A stretch of 64,000 bases of DNA from Limnephilus marmoratus (taxonomy: Eukaryota > Arthropoda > Insecta > Trichoptera > Limnephilidae). Made by a program: the position numbers and the translations under genes. The notes below the pieces were generated by a model. It was not told where the DNA came from. It saw only the letters and a list, made by a program, of their open reading frames with translations, and made no database searches. The DNA is taken from contig OU862910.1 in NCBI GenBank assembly GCA_917880885.1, forward strand, positions 13,156,710-13,220,709. The letters are read 5' to 3'. This document shows, one piece after another, positions 45,410 to 56,386 of this stretch; position 1 is the stretch's first letter, and each line of letters starts with the position of its first letter.

Positions 45410-45930
45410 TAATCATCAAGAAACTTATTCATGGATCGTAATTTTCATTTTACGACAGGTAGCGTAGGCTTTACCCATTTTAATGTTCGACCCTTGACAT
45501 AAGCATCTCCTGCAATATTGAAATTGACATGTTGTTGGGTATATTGAGCCTTAAGCGAAGGGGGAAGAGAAGGAAGAAGGTGGCTTGATGCTGGCTCCTG
45601 TGGCGAGACTAACGAACCGTCTTTAGACAATTGGGGCTCCTTAGAAGCGGCTAGTGGCTACGTACTACAGTACAGTCGAACACCCCGAGGGCTGGAGTAT
45701 TTGACTAAGGGCGAATGAGGGTAGACTCATAAGATATATTAGGTAATAATTTCACAGGAATGTTCTAAGACCGTATTACTACCACAACGTAAATTGTTTA
45801 TGAATTTGGTAACTTTTTTGTTTTAAATTAAGTTTTTCAAATAATTCGAAGGGGTACCGATTATTTTAAACTGAATAATATTTCAGTTTTAAGAGCGTAA
45901 TTTTATATTAAATTGTTCCACAAATCATTA
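45410..45930. other. No recognised gene
   Basis: A 61-codon minus frame (45445-45630) in a slightly GC-richer patch has no recognisable domain. Confidence 0.35.
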
Positions 45931-45937
45931 TTAACCC

Positions 45938-46212
45938 GTTGATTTTCATAATTAACGCTATTCGTTTATACTGCCCGCAGCCACAAAAGGTTCATTTACA
46001 GGTATCTGTGAACGAAACAATAGTAGTTGTTTATGCGATTAGGTAGTTGCGTTTAAAACGAATGAATAGGTACCACAATTCATAGCTAAATGAACGTTTT
46101 AAATGTCTAGTATTCGACAACACACGCGCGAGTTGGGCTGTGTTTAGCAAATATAAATAATTGAAGCCGAACAATGACGTTTCGCTGCTGATTTAAATCA
46201 AATTAAATTGTA
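45938..46212 (+). repeat. Rep3 unit, blocks B-C
   Basis: Block B (CGTTGATTTTCATAATTAAC) and block C (GTACCACAATTCATAGCTAA ... GCTGATTTAAATCAAA) are adjacent here, without the interruption seen at 35013-35612. Confidence 0.65.
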
Positions 46213-46214
46213 GA

Positions 46215-47630
46215 GGTTGGAAATACCCCTATTCTTCAATTTGAACAAGGTCTGGGACATTCGCTACTAGAGCAATATAGTATATTGTGGTTTATTAATT
46301 CAGTCTTAATCAGTAGCGTGATTACTTTGGTCTAGAGTCTAGACAGCCAAAATGTCAAAATAGAAATGCATTTACCTTGTAGTTTTACTACCCCATTTGA
46401 CCCGGGACTCAATACTGTTTTTCAGATAAAAAACTCATCTGTTTAATCTCAGGTCAGGCTGGGAGATGGGATCGTTGAGGAAATTAGTGAAATTACGACT
46501 TAAACTCAAGGACGCTTATAGGACGCAAGTCTTTTAGAGCACCTACGATTGAGTAACTGAAAAAAACCCATAAAGAACGTTAGAAGAATCAGATTTTTAA
46601 AAATTGGCGGTGGTGGTTACTGGTTATCTATTAGGATTAGGATGGGTTTAATTACTCAAAAACGTATTCCCATGGCATAAAATATATTCTTAACCTTAGC
46701 TAGTTGGCGGTCACCATTATTATTGTCAAAATAACTTAACTGTACTTTTTACAAATTGATTAATTTAGGAAAGTCCAATGTACAAGGCATGTTCAGTAAG
46801 ATTCAATAATTTAAAAGGTACCTTGCTTGTTTCTTTCGGAACAGCATCTTTCTACAGGCATACAAAATTTAAAAAAAAATAAAGATTGCAAGTCTTGCAC
46901 TGTCCCAACTTATTGCCTAGGTAGGCTGTTGGAGTTGGCTCTCAAGAGAGATTTTTTTCCTCAGGGCCTCCTGGGTGGACTTAGTGTAAAAAAAAAACGC
47001 TAGGTACTTGTTGATAAAAAAAACTGGAAAACAGTAGGGGGTCGTATCACGATTTTGTATCACAAATGCAAACAGTCAAAACTGTTGTTTCGTAAATAGT
47101 ATTCGTAATTAGTTTTTCATAATGCATTTTTCCCGAATTGTTTTTATTTATAAAGATATGTAAAGTGTCATTCTATATTCTTCTACTTCACCTTTTTTAT
47201 TTATTGTGAACCTCTCTGCGTTATTTTATACTCCTTTATACAAAAATATTGTATTGATGTGTCTGTTGACGAACTCCTGAAGTAGATTAACAGGCTATGT
47301 TTTTGGAGAATATAAAATAAAATAAAGTCTTTTTAGAGGTGCTCTTCTTACTTAAATTACGACCATACCCAAAATACAATCACATCACTGCATAATCAAC
47401 GTTTTATAATCTTAGTGAAGTGATTCAGAAAATACACAAGGAAACTTAATATATGATTTTTTGATTTTGAAACAACTCCCAACATATCTTGCGTGTTTTG
47501 TAAGCGTTGAAAATACACACTTCACAACACAGGCCGGCGTTTGTCACCCGGGAATCGAGCTGTTGTTTTTTTCAATCTTTTGTTTGACAAAAACGTTTGT
47601 CTGGAAATATCTGTCCGGCTGTCATGTTAA
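46215..47630. other. AT-rich DNA; Rep1 3' scrap at 46945-46997
   Basis: 46945-46997 (TTTTTTTCCTCAGGGCCTCC, TGGGTGGAC, TTAGTGT plus A10) is the last half of the Rep1 hairpin with its A-tail. Otherwise no gene or repeat is recognised. Confidence 0.5.
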
Positions 47631-47639
47631 CATAATGGC

Positions 47640-47795
47640 AGAGCAGGGAGCAAGCCATCTGTCTGAACAACGGGACGTGCCGTGACAGACGCCGCGCGAC
47701 GTCCGCCAGGCGCTGGGCGTTGCGACGTCACTTTCCCGCTTTCTTGGACGCGTCGCGACGCTATTTATTTATAAGATGTGTTTACCTGAAACATG
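47640..47795 (+). promoter_or_regulatory. CpG-rich TATA-containing promoter candidate 1
   Basis: A CpG-dense block (GACGCCGCGCGACGTCCGCC) runs into CTTTCTTGGACGCGTCGCGA, CGCTATTTATTTATAAGATG. The TATA-like TATTTATAAG sits where a core promoter would, followed by AT-rich DNA. The downstream half is duplicated at 48525-48575. Confidence 0.4.
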
Positions 47796-48129
47796 TAAAT
47801 AGAGGATATGTCCAAAGTGTTAGATTATATTCAGAATTGGAAGGATAAAAAATATAAAACAAATTGAGTGTTACTTGTTGTCATTTATTCCCAAAGTTAT
47901 CCTTTAGATACACATTAAGTGAAGAAATTAAATGACGAGTTAGTTAATAAAAGAAGCTAATTTTAACTTAAAGAGGACCAAGAAACGATTCGGTATTTGA
48001 AAAATACGATTGCGAAATAATATGGATTCCATCATAAAATTTTATTGAAGTTAATTTTGGCTAATTATATTTCACCTTCCGACGGAAGGCCAATAAAATT
48101 AGTAGTTACCTATTACACATATTATTATT

Positions 48130-48333
48130 GAAGTGAACACATTTTTAGCACCGATTTGCAACTCGGTGAAACGAAAAATAGCAACACTAAAAAGAGACAA
48201 ACACATGCATCTATAGGATTTAGCTTGTGAGAGAATGAGATAGTATAATCGGTCTGCTATTTGTGCGGTGCTTCGTGGCCTCCACACTCTTGCCTACTTT
48301 AGTTTTCTGAAGTTTACCGCATGTGAATTGCAC
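48130..48333 (-). repeat. Rep2 copy 4 (minus)
   Basis: GTGAGAGAATGAGATAGTAT, AATCGGTCTGC, TACTTTAGTTTTCTGAAG and GTGAATTGCAC match the other copies in reverse orientation. It lies between the two TATA-containing patches. Confidence 0.75.
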
Positions 48334-48524
48334 AATGCACATTCTAATTTTTACAGCTTAGAATGGCTAGCCACTGTCAAATCATTATTTTCACTTTGCA
48401 AAATCCTTCCCAATTTCATTTCAATGTCCTTTAGCATAATAGTATACGGGTACTTACTTGCTCCAGACATTATGTGACTAACCAACAAAAGCGATTGTAA
48501 CTTTTTTCATCACCCGCCTTAGCC

Positions 48525-48640
48525 CTCCCACTTTCCTCGACAAGTCTGCGCCGCTATTTATAAGGTGTCGTTACACGCTTAAATATCCCGCCGCTGAAAG
48601 GTCCGCGGTCGCTTGGAATAGTCCTAAGAGCCGTTTTACG
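48525..48640 (+). promoter_or_regulatory. TATA-containing promoter candidate 2
   Basis: CCCACTTTCCTCGACAAGTC, TGCGCCGCTATTTATAAGGT parallels 47735-47785 word for word, with TATTTATAAG conserved. It is followed by GC-richer leader-like sequence (ATCCCGCCGCTGAAAGGTCC). No downstream coding frame is recognisable. Confidence 0.4.
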
Positions 48641-48644
48641 GTGA

Positions 48645-49480
48645 AAATGTGATAAGTGCATTTTCGAGTATTATTCCACCACTGTGTGATCAGCGGAAAT
48701 GTTCCCCGTTATGGCTTTTTAACGCGACACCAAATATCTTTATTATTTTCTAATGTTGTGTTTGCAATGCTGCCAATACACAACCAACAATATATAAATG
48801 TGAAGTTCTTACAAACTGTCACCACTCTTATGTTTACTTCGATATTTGATTTGATTGCTCTCAGAACTTAATTACAAAAGAAACAATGATTTCTGAACAA
48901 TAAAACTGAATCTATTAATTAAAATCTGTATTCTGACAAATGTTTTCGCCCGACTGAACGTAATCTAATACAGTTATTAAAAAAAACCGTAGGAGGTCCG
49001 GGTAAATATTGGATAATCTCACACAGGGAGAAAGATTATAATCAAGTATATCTGTTGTTTTGAATCGCAGTTTCTTACAAACAAAAAAATTTAATTGATG
49101 GCATATTTTATCACAAAAGAATTTAATATTGACCTATAAACTTGACTCCCTTGAGCATTGTTTAGCCATCATAAAATGTGAAGAAAGTCATCACGTTTTT
49201 TTGTTTATTCTTCCTCCTATACTCACTTACATGGCGGACGAAAATTACATCAAAAATATACTACGGATTTTAATAAATTAAATTTCAGTAAAACTGCTTC
49301 GTCTTCCTGAATAAGGTGCGAATAAGCTAATTCCGTCTAAATGAAAGGCTTCTAACTTCTAACCACTAAGAAAAATTTAATCATTATTGAAGAGTGTGAC
49401 CACTAGAAAGAAAACTGAGGAAACCAATAAGATTTATTTTTATTTATACATATGGAGTAAAATCTCAAATTGCAATAAAT
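48645..49480. other. AT-rich DNA without recognised genes
   Basis: Short frames only (48656-48871, 71 codons) without recognisable content. Confidence 0.35.
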
Positions 49481-49483
49481 AAT

Positions 49484-49664
49484 AATCAGTGAAGATAATA
49501 TTGGCTGCTCTCAATCGAAAATTTGAAACAGAAAATTAGAAGAAGATACGGCAATATCTAGAAAATGAACTCAGAAATCCTAGATTTTACCGTATCTATT
49601 TTTAATTTCTCCATTTCAGATTTTTGATTGTGAGTCGCCAATATTGTCTTCAGTGATTCGTCTA
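49484..49664. repeat. Palindromic (head-to-head) SINE-body dimer
   Basis: An arm of about 75 bp (AATCAGTGAAGATAATATTG, CTCTCAATCGAAAATTTGAA, AGATACGG) is mirrored after about 38 bp by CCGTATCT, TTTCAGATTTTTGATTGTGA, CAATATTGTCTTCAGTGATT. The arm sequence is also found singly at 25385-25440. Confidence 0.7.
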
Positions 49665-49669
49665 TCTTT

Positions 49670-50165
49670 CGGGATTTTTAACTTTTGAAAAGAGCCCACA
49701 ATACCATCATTCAAACCCTTGAGCTGTTACTTTACATAAAGTTCTAAGAACGTCTTGGCGAGACCTGCTGTAACAGACCAATGATTTCATATAATAACAG
49801 GGTTATAACTACAGCAGCCAATTCTAAGATACCGACGAACAAACTTTTGAATTCTCATATTGCTCTAGGCAAATTTGAAAGTTTGCTTACCGTTTACTCA
49901 GTAGTTAGAGGTCAGATGAGACATGAAATTTCATACGAGGGAAGTTATCAAGATATTTAACTCTTAAAACGTATCAAAAAATATTATTTTTTAGAGTTGG
50001 AATTCTTTCGTGAAAAAAATTTAAGTTATATTGACACAAAATGGAAACACTTCAATAAAATATTATTATTACTTCAATTATTAAATAATTTTTTTTTTTA
50101 AAGTAGCCATCTCTTAAATTTATTTCCATTTTAATACTCGCATCTACAATAATTCATTTTTGTTA
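49670..50165. other. AT-rich DNA without recognised genes
   Basis: No frame, repeat or RNA feature supported. Confidence 0.35.
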
Positions 50166-50180
50166 TTTAGACTTTGCCTC

Positions 50181-50520
50181 AATTTGGGAGGCGGGAATGG
50201 GTACCGCCGCCCCGGGAACCTTTATTGAATAACCAACACCTCTGCCATAGGTCACCCCAATAGGTTCGCTACGTTTGGTGATTTAGCAGGGGTGCCCGGG
50301 TTCATGGGGTGAGGTTTGTCTAGGTCTTGGAGGCGGATGACCAAGACACACTGAACCCCAGATTCCTACCCACCCCTTAAACCCTTTTCCTTCCCAGAAC
50401 TCTCCTCTCCTTCCTTTCCTTAAAAAAACCCTCCACACGGCATCCCCAAAGATGACATAGGCCCTGAGGGAAATTGTTTTCCTCAGGGCCTCCTGTGTGG
50501 AGCTCACGTAAAAAAAAAAA
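50181..50520 (+). repeat. Rep1 reference copy, short type, full length
   Basis: Complete 340-bp unit from AATTTGGGAGGCGGGAATGG to poly(A). AGACTT at 50169-50174 recurs directly after the A-run (50521-50526), a probable target duplication. The 3' part contains CTCCACAC-G...TGTGTGGAG as outer stem and AGGCCCTGAGG...CCTCAGGGCCT as inner stem. No tRNA, 5S or 7SL similarity is recognised, so the origin is open. The 74-codon minus frame within it recurs in other copies only because the repeat does. Confidence 0.85.
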
Positions 50521-50701
50521 AGACTTCTTGATTATAATTGTTTGTTTTAAAAGTTTTCGTTATATAAAAACAATTTGTACAGATTCTAAAATAATTGTTT
50601 TTTTTTATATTTTCACCTCTCCTCTTTAATATTATGGTCTATGGTCCTTATTTGTCTATACTTGTTTGTCTTTTGTTATTTTTATTAATATTAATCTTAT
50701 C

Positions 50702-50728
50702 CTGACGAAGAAACCTTTGGTTTCGAAA
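50702..50728 (+). ncRNA. Hammerhead-like stem-loop
   Basis: CTGACGA (50702-50708), one A, a 6-bp stem GAAACC/GGTTTC with TTT loop, then GAAA. It is followed by AATTTTGATAATTTTGATTA, with no clear stem III or cleavage dinucleotide. Probably the eroded 3' end of a truncated retroelement. Confidence 0.35.
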
Positions 50729-50739
50729 AATTTTGATAA

Positions 50740-51580
50740 TTTTGATTAAATATTGGTGTTTTTATTTACAGTACATTAGTTATAGGTGAAAAAAAATTGT
50801 TTAAAAAAAATAAAGTATATTTCATGATGGGTACCTATTATGTGTTTCATTGCAGTGTCTTATTTATGGTATGCATGTTAAGTAAATTACCAGGTGATGT
50901 GTAGTGACGTGATGTATGTAACCGATTTTAGTAGAAATTATAATGAAATTTTGAATTTCACAACTCCTTTCCATGGTGTTACTTTGACAATGGATTTGCA
51001 ACCATCCTAATAAAATTGTTAATTGAATTATTAATTCAATAATGCAGACCCGTGAAAAATCACGGAATAGTCATAGACGCGCGTACATATCTCATCGAAA
51101 CATGTTCTACTACCACACTATTTTATATTGAGTATTAGCGCACTGCAACAGTATTCGATAGTTTCTGGTCTTTCGGCGTTAGAACATTGGGAGCATTGGA
51201 GGTCAAATTTGACTAATTTGAAGTAAAAGTGGAATCAATTAAAATAATACAATTAACATATTTAACATAGTACCTACATCAATGGGGATATTCTGAATTC
51301 TCGACAAATCTGTTCCTATTTTGAAATAAAATATTTTTTGTCATACATACATAGGTTCAGTTAGTAGGTTAGTACTTTATCACTAGTCTGAATTGGTTCA
51401 AACAAAACTTACAATTTTGACTTAAGTACACTTTTTTATTTTCACATAAATACCGCACAAGAGTCCCAACTGCTCCCAGTGAGGTATCCCCAGTGCCAGT
51501 GCCAGTGAGGTATCCCCAATTGAGGTATGTTTTGAGGCTGAATGTAGGGGAAATACCTGAATGTTCAGATCTGGTCACCA
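50740..51580. other. Flank of the LTR element
   Basis: AT-rich, with a short tandem repeat CCAGTGAGGTATCCCCA (about 51475-51530) beside GTGCCAGTGCCAGTG. Frames of 78-99 codons here run across the LTR junction and are not genes. Confidence 0.4.
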
Positions 51581-51586
51581 AACACG

Positions 51587-52376
51587 TGTTATGGGCAGAA
51601 CGCATAACTGCTCTACAATATGTCCCCAGGCCAGCTCACGGTAGAGACAAAAGTACCCTCTATCTCAGAGGGCAGGTCGCACGAATGCGTCGGGATCTCT
51701 CTCTCTCTCTCCTTCTCTCTCCCACAATCGTCTGGGAATACTCACTGGGGAAAGGCTCCTGCCGAGGCAGATTAACAACAGGATGTAATTAATAGACTCA
51801 TGTATTGTAAATTCAAACACAGTACAAGGGTTATTACAGCACAATTCAATTCAAGAGATGCATGTTACACAAACCTAGCTATCGAGTTTATATCTCATGA
51901 TCCCTGTCAACGAAACTTTCTGAGTGGTGGCTTTACGCGAGAGTTCAAACAGTCTATCGTTACGGACACATTAAAGAGGGTAAATCAGAGGACAGCTTAC
52001 ATGGTGATTGAAGAATCCTTCGGCTCTCGGGTTCAGCAGGGCTCATCCCGAGTCTAGGACAGGTCCCGAAGTTCACAGGCATGGTAGAACACCAGCGCTA
52101 ACACTCGTATGTACTTTAATTACATCGCAGATGTTACTGCGTTTAATTTGATCGGGCTAGTTAGCCGCGAACTGTATAGTTCGCGGAGGAGTGTCACGTG
52201 CGCCTGAGACGGCTTGTACTACTCGACTGGTGGCGGCGCGGCGGAGCGTGCCGGAATGCCGAGGGGAGAGGAGGTAGGTAACAGGAAACAGCGGGGAGCA
52301 ACGAGTTGTTGCCCGCAGCGGTTTGTTTAGGGACTCGCGTTGGCGCTCCCTGTTGCTCTAAAAACGTACCATAACA
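51587..52376 (-). repeat. 3' LTR (left copy)
   Basis: 790 bp, starts TGTTATGGGC and ends CGTACCATAACA on plus. Contains a CT-rich run (51691-51722), a 9-bp-arm palindrome (52165-52186) and a CACGTG E-box (52195-52200). Short frames inside it recur identically in the other LTR and are not genes. Confidence 0.95.
52165..52200. promoter_or_regulatory. LTR palindrome plus E-box
   Basis: CCGCGAACT and AGTTCGCGG are perfect inverted repeats around GTAT (52165-52186). Eight bases further lies CACGTG (52195-52200). Both recur at 62572-62607 in the other LTR. Such symmetry suggests binding of a dimeric regulator or an RNA hairpin in the LTR transcript. Confidence 0.5.
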
Positions 52377-52385
52377 CTTCCCCCC
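52377..52385 (-). other. Polypurine tract
   Basis: On minus, GCGGGGGGAAG immediately precedes TGTTATGG of the 3' LTR. Retrotransposons use such a tract as the RNase H-resistant primer for plus-strand DNA synthesis. Its position confirms that the element is oriented on minus. Confidence 0.85.
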
Positions 52386-55300
52386 GCGCTTGGAAAAAAA
52401 GCGACGTGGCAATGGAGCTGTAGGGAAAAAAAATCCTCTTATGCTTCCATCGGGGTTTTGAGAGATTCGTTGCTTGAGAGATTGCCTAGCTAGAACATAC
52501 AGTTTATGCTATAGTTTAGGTCACAATGTTTGTAGGGAATGGATGGGGGTACATGGAATGTTTGGAAAAGACAGCTTTGGGGAGAGTACATGGTGTAAAA
52601 CAACATACAAGGTTATGCAATTGAAAATAACAATACACATGGTTATGCAATTGAAAATAACAATACACATGGTTATGCAATTGAAAATAATGACAATACA
52701 TTTGTACAAGAGAAGAGAAAAGGTGTGATTCTAAAGTTTCATTGGTCTGGGAGCTAAGTTTGCGAAGCGTGGATTTGTTTGGTTTCGGAGAATTTCGAAG
52801 AAAAGGACGTGGTTTCACAGATTCTAAGGATTACAATATCACTGTAATCAGACCCATTTGAGATAACACTCAAGAGTACACTTGGGCCTTAGAAAACACT
52901 TGGTTTGGTCGAAAACGTTGAAGTTCACGAAGTGGAGACTGTGGTTGCTGTGCCGCGACTATGGTTACAGAGGCCATTGAAGAGAAGAATCCAGTATCTG
53001 CAGACATGCCAGTACGAATCCTAAGTGTTATTATGGTAAACACGGATCGTATATAATGGTTATTGAAGCATAGTGTAGCTCAAGATAACTTGTATTGGTA
53101 CGCATTCAGCGAATACTGGTGGGTCAAGGTAATGATGGTTTACACATGACGATATATGCGTCACTGCATGACAGAGCAAGGGACGGCAAGGTTGGCATTG
53201 ATAGCAAGAGTAAGAACAAACCTAGGAGCTAGCGTGCTCAGAAGGTAGTTTAGAGTGTCATAATGTATAGTGGGACAACTCGGCTTGCTGTGGCACGACA
53301 AGACAACATACATATGAGCGGTATGGTCTGTGCTTTTAGGAACAAATGCGTAGAAAATGGCAGCAGGAGGGACCTTGTAACCACAGCGCGTGCTGTCAGG
53401 AAGTGAAGCTCAGCTTGGCTGTTGATGATGACATCCGCCTGGGCTTCTTTTTAAATCCGGGAGAAATTATTATTAGAGCAAAATTCTTGAAGTTTACCTG
53501 CCTAGGGACCAATGAAGAAAAGGTTTGGAGAGAAACAAAATGTGTCCAGAAAATGAAATAAACGAAATTTAGCCACCGACTCAGAGAGTGACGAAGAGAG
53601 ATTCCTAACTAAATTGTGATTACAAGAACATTTTCCTTTTTCAGGAAGACTTGGCGTTTGCCGAGTGACAATATGTCTTGGTTAAAAAACAACCGGCCCT
53701 CTATGGCCTATGTTAACATAAGATGGTAACATTTTCGTAGAATTTCAAAGAACAAGACAAAGAATCGTGAACTAGTCACGGCAGAGGGAAACCAATTCAT
53801 GAATAAAGGTTGTCAAAAAAGAGACAGACGTTACGCCAAGTGCATATCGTACATATCCAACATTCATGAATGTGTTTCGTAGAATTGAGAAAGAGAAAAA
53901 AGGTGAGACATATGCAGAGATTGAGGGGGAAAACCTGTAGATAACCGGACAGTTACCTATTCGAACTCCAAGTGAGGGCGAAATATGGTCAACGACAGAT
54001 TTTTCACTTCATAACATACGTCTGAGAACATGGGGGAATGGGGGAGGAGGGGAGGAGGGAGACGAGTTACGAAATTTGCTAGAGACTGGACTAATTTCCA
54101 ATTCAAACTCTATGTGAAGATGAAACATAATCAACCAGCAGATTTCCTGACTCTTTACATTTATTAAAGGAGGAGAGATTTGAATACACATTATAACAAA
54201 GAGGCTAATCTTTCGCGTGTATTGGGCAAAAGATTAGGGGTCATTTTGAAACTTCTACATGATTGTGAGAAAAGACAGACCCTTGCTCCAATTTCACAAA
54301 CCTGGGGGTTTTCTTATTCGTTCTCCAGACAACGAGTTAGGTGGTTTTGTGCTCAATCGATTAACTCCCACAGCACTATGCCCCATAATTGACAGTGAAG
54401 CTGAAAACTAGTCCTTTTGGGATAGTAGATATTCCTGGGCTTCTTTCCTTTTGCAAAGAAGTAAAAAACAGGAAGTCCACGGGCATCGGCGTTGAATGAC
54501 AACAAAAGGGTTGTGGACTACATTTCGTAGATCGCACACAAAAGGGTTTGATATTATTTCGTTCGCACGACTCATGGTAAGTGTTTTAACGTCTCCACGT
54601 ATAGTGTACAAAATATGTAAGTACATACAAGATACAACTCAATTATAGACAGAAGTCAAAGAGTTTATACAAAGCATCTTAAAGAGGATGGCAAAGCCGA
54701 TATTATGTCGTTCACACGAATCACGGTAAGTGTTTTAACGTCTCCACGTGTAGTGTACGGAATGAACGATTTACAACAAATTTGCCCAGTATTGAAAGAC
54801 AGTAGCCCAATTACGTTCGAAAATGTGGGTCCCCATTCAATACAGACGGCGGATTAAGCGGTTCTCATGCCAAAAGACACACGACCAAAATAGAATATAC
54901 AAAACGGTACTCATGACAAATATGTCACACGACCCACTCAATAACGTTTAGCTATGAGCAAAAGTGATTATGACGAACTTCTCGTATTGTGGCAGGTATT
55001 TTAAGGATCCCTCCTATAATGTAACAGGGTTACGTTTAAATACAACACAATAAACGTTAACAATGCTTGTTTTAACACAGTATATGAAGATTTGTTAGAT
55101 TAACTAACTCCGTAGCCCAGGAGCGTACGATAGAATAACAAGGAGGTAAACAATTTAATGTCACTTCATATGTTATAAAGGCGGGGTGATGACAGAGTAC
55201 ATTTCTGTTTACACCATGTGACAAACAAAGACAGACCTATATGGTTTTACATACTGTCTGTTGTAGCAACTTCAGTGGGAACAAACAAAAGGGACCAATA

Positions 55301-56386
55301 GTGGTTTTACATACCCTTTGTGCAGTTACAACATACCGGGTTATGTGCAATTTAGGTTGCAAACAAGAGTTGAATGCCTAAGTTTACAAAACGATTGTCA
55401 AACAAAATATTGATGATTCACGTTAAACTGCGGTTATTTATGTATGGAAAACAGGGCTGTCGTTAGGTTTTATTAACCTTTTCCGTCAGGGCTGAGGCAT
55501 GTAATACAAGACATACATGTTGAGAAGAGGGACAAATCGAGGACTTCTTATAACAACAAAAGACCGAGTATTTGGTTTTACGTACTTTAGTTGAAGCGGG
55601 CCCAAGAAGATTTGTATAAGGGTGGAAAGACCAATTTAAAGGCTTTTCCTTTATTTATATACATATGATTTCAAAATGGACGTGTCAAAATCCAATTTGT
55701 TAGCAAAGAGCTCGGGTAGGACGCCATCAATTTTTTAACATTTGAGAAAAATTGAAAACTACTGTACACAAGGAATGTGATTATGTGAGTAACCACTTAT
55801 TTTTTACCATGATGAGTAAAATATGGAGCTTGTTAAGATGGTTTACTTGTCCTGGGTCGTGATTTAACGCTTTGGAGTTTACCAAATCCGACTTTAGAAC
55901 GACGCTCCAGTACTTACAGAACATAAAAGAAAAATTTTTTTTTTTTTTTTGAAGAGATTCCTTCCGATATGATGAAAAAAAACAACAAACCAAAATGGTG
56001 AAAATTACAATATTGCATTACATAGCAAGGCGTGCCATGGCATGAACGTTGCGTAGTGTGAGGGGTTGAGAGGCAATGATTTGGGTTCATGACTCCCAGA
56101 CACTGTGACTCGACGGGTGTCTCTGCTCTAAAGTGATCAATTTTAGAACAGGTGGGAAAAAAAATAAATAAAAAACGTGTGAAATAAAAATTACGGTGGT
56201 TGCCAATTCACGAACATGAACGGGGTAAACTACACCGTGGAGTGTACATAAATTTACAAAAATGATTTTTTTTTAACAATATTCGTTTTATCAACGAAAG
56301 GGTGGACATGTAATTGACACTTTACACGCCAGACATTGTAAGACTTCAATGTGCTTACAAAAAGGGTTGTGGTGATACACACTGGA
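52386..56386 (-). other. 4-kb non-coding 3' segment of the LTR element
   Basis: No frame above about 75 codons on either strand looks real. It holds a 30-bp tandem repeat (52611-52702) and pairs of degenerate repeats at 142-149 nt spacing: TTTCGTAGAATT at 53733/53875, ATTCGAACTC/ATTCAAACTC at 53959/54101, and GTTCGCACGA/GTTCACACGA followed by GGTAAGTGTTTTAACGTCTC at 54561/54710. TGGTTTTACATA words recur at 55241, 55302 and 55582. An env gene would normally lie here; none is recognisable. Confidence 0.7.
52611..52702. repeat. 30-bp tandem repeat, three units
   Basis: GGTTATGCAATTGAAAATAA followed by CAATACACAT repeats at 52611, 52641 and 52671. The third unit has a 3-nt insertion (TGA). Confidence 0.9.

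Noticed and set aside
51493..52057. Frames inside and across the LTR
   Set aside because: Identical frames recur in the other LTR (61870-62464). They are by-products of the LTR sequence.
52386..56386. env gene of an errantivirus
   Set aside because: No frame longer than about 75 codons and no signal peptide, furin-type site or membrane anchor on the minus strand.
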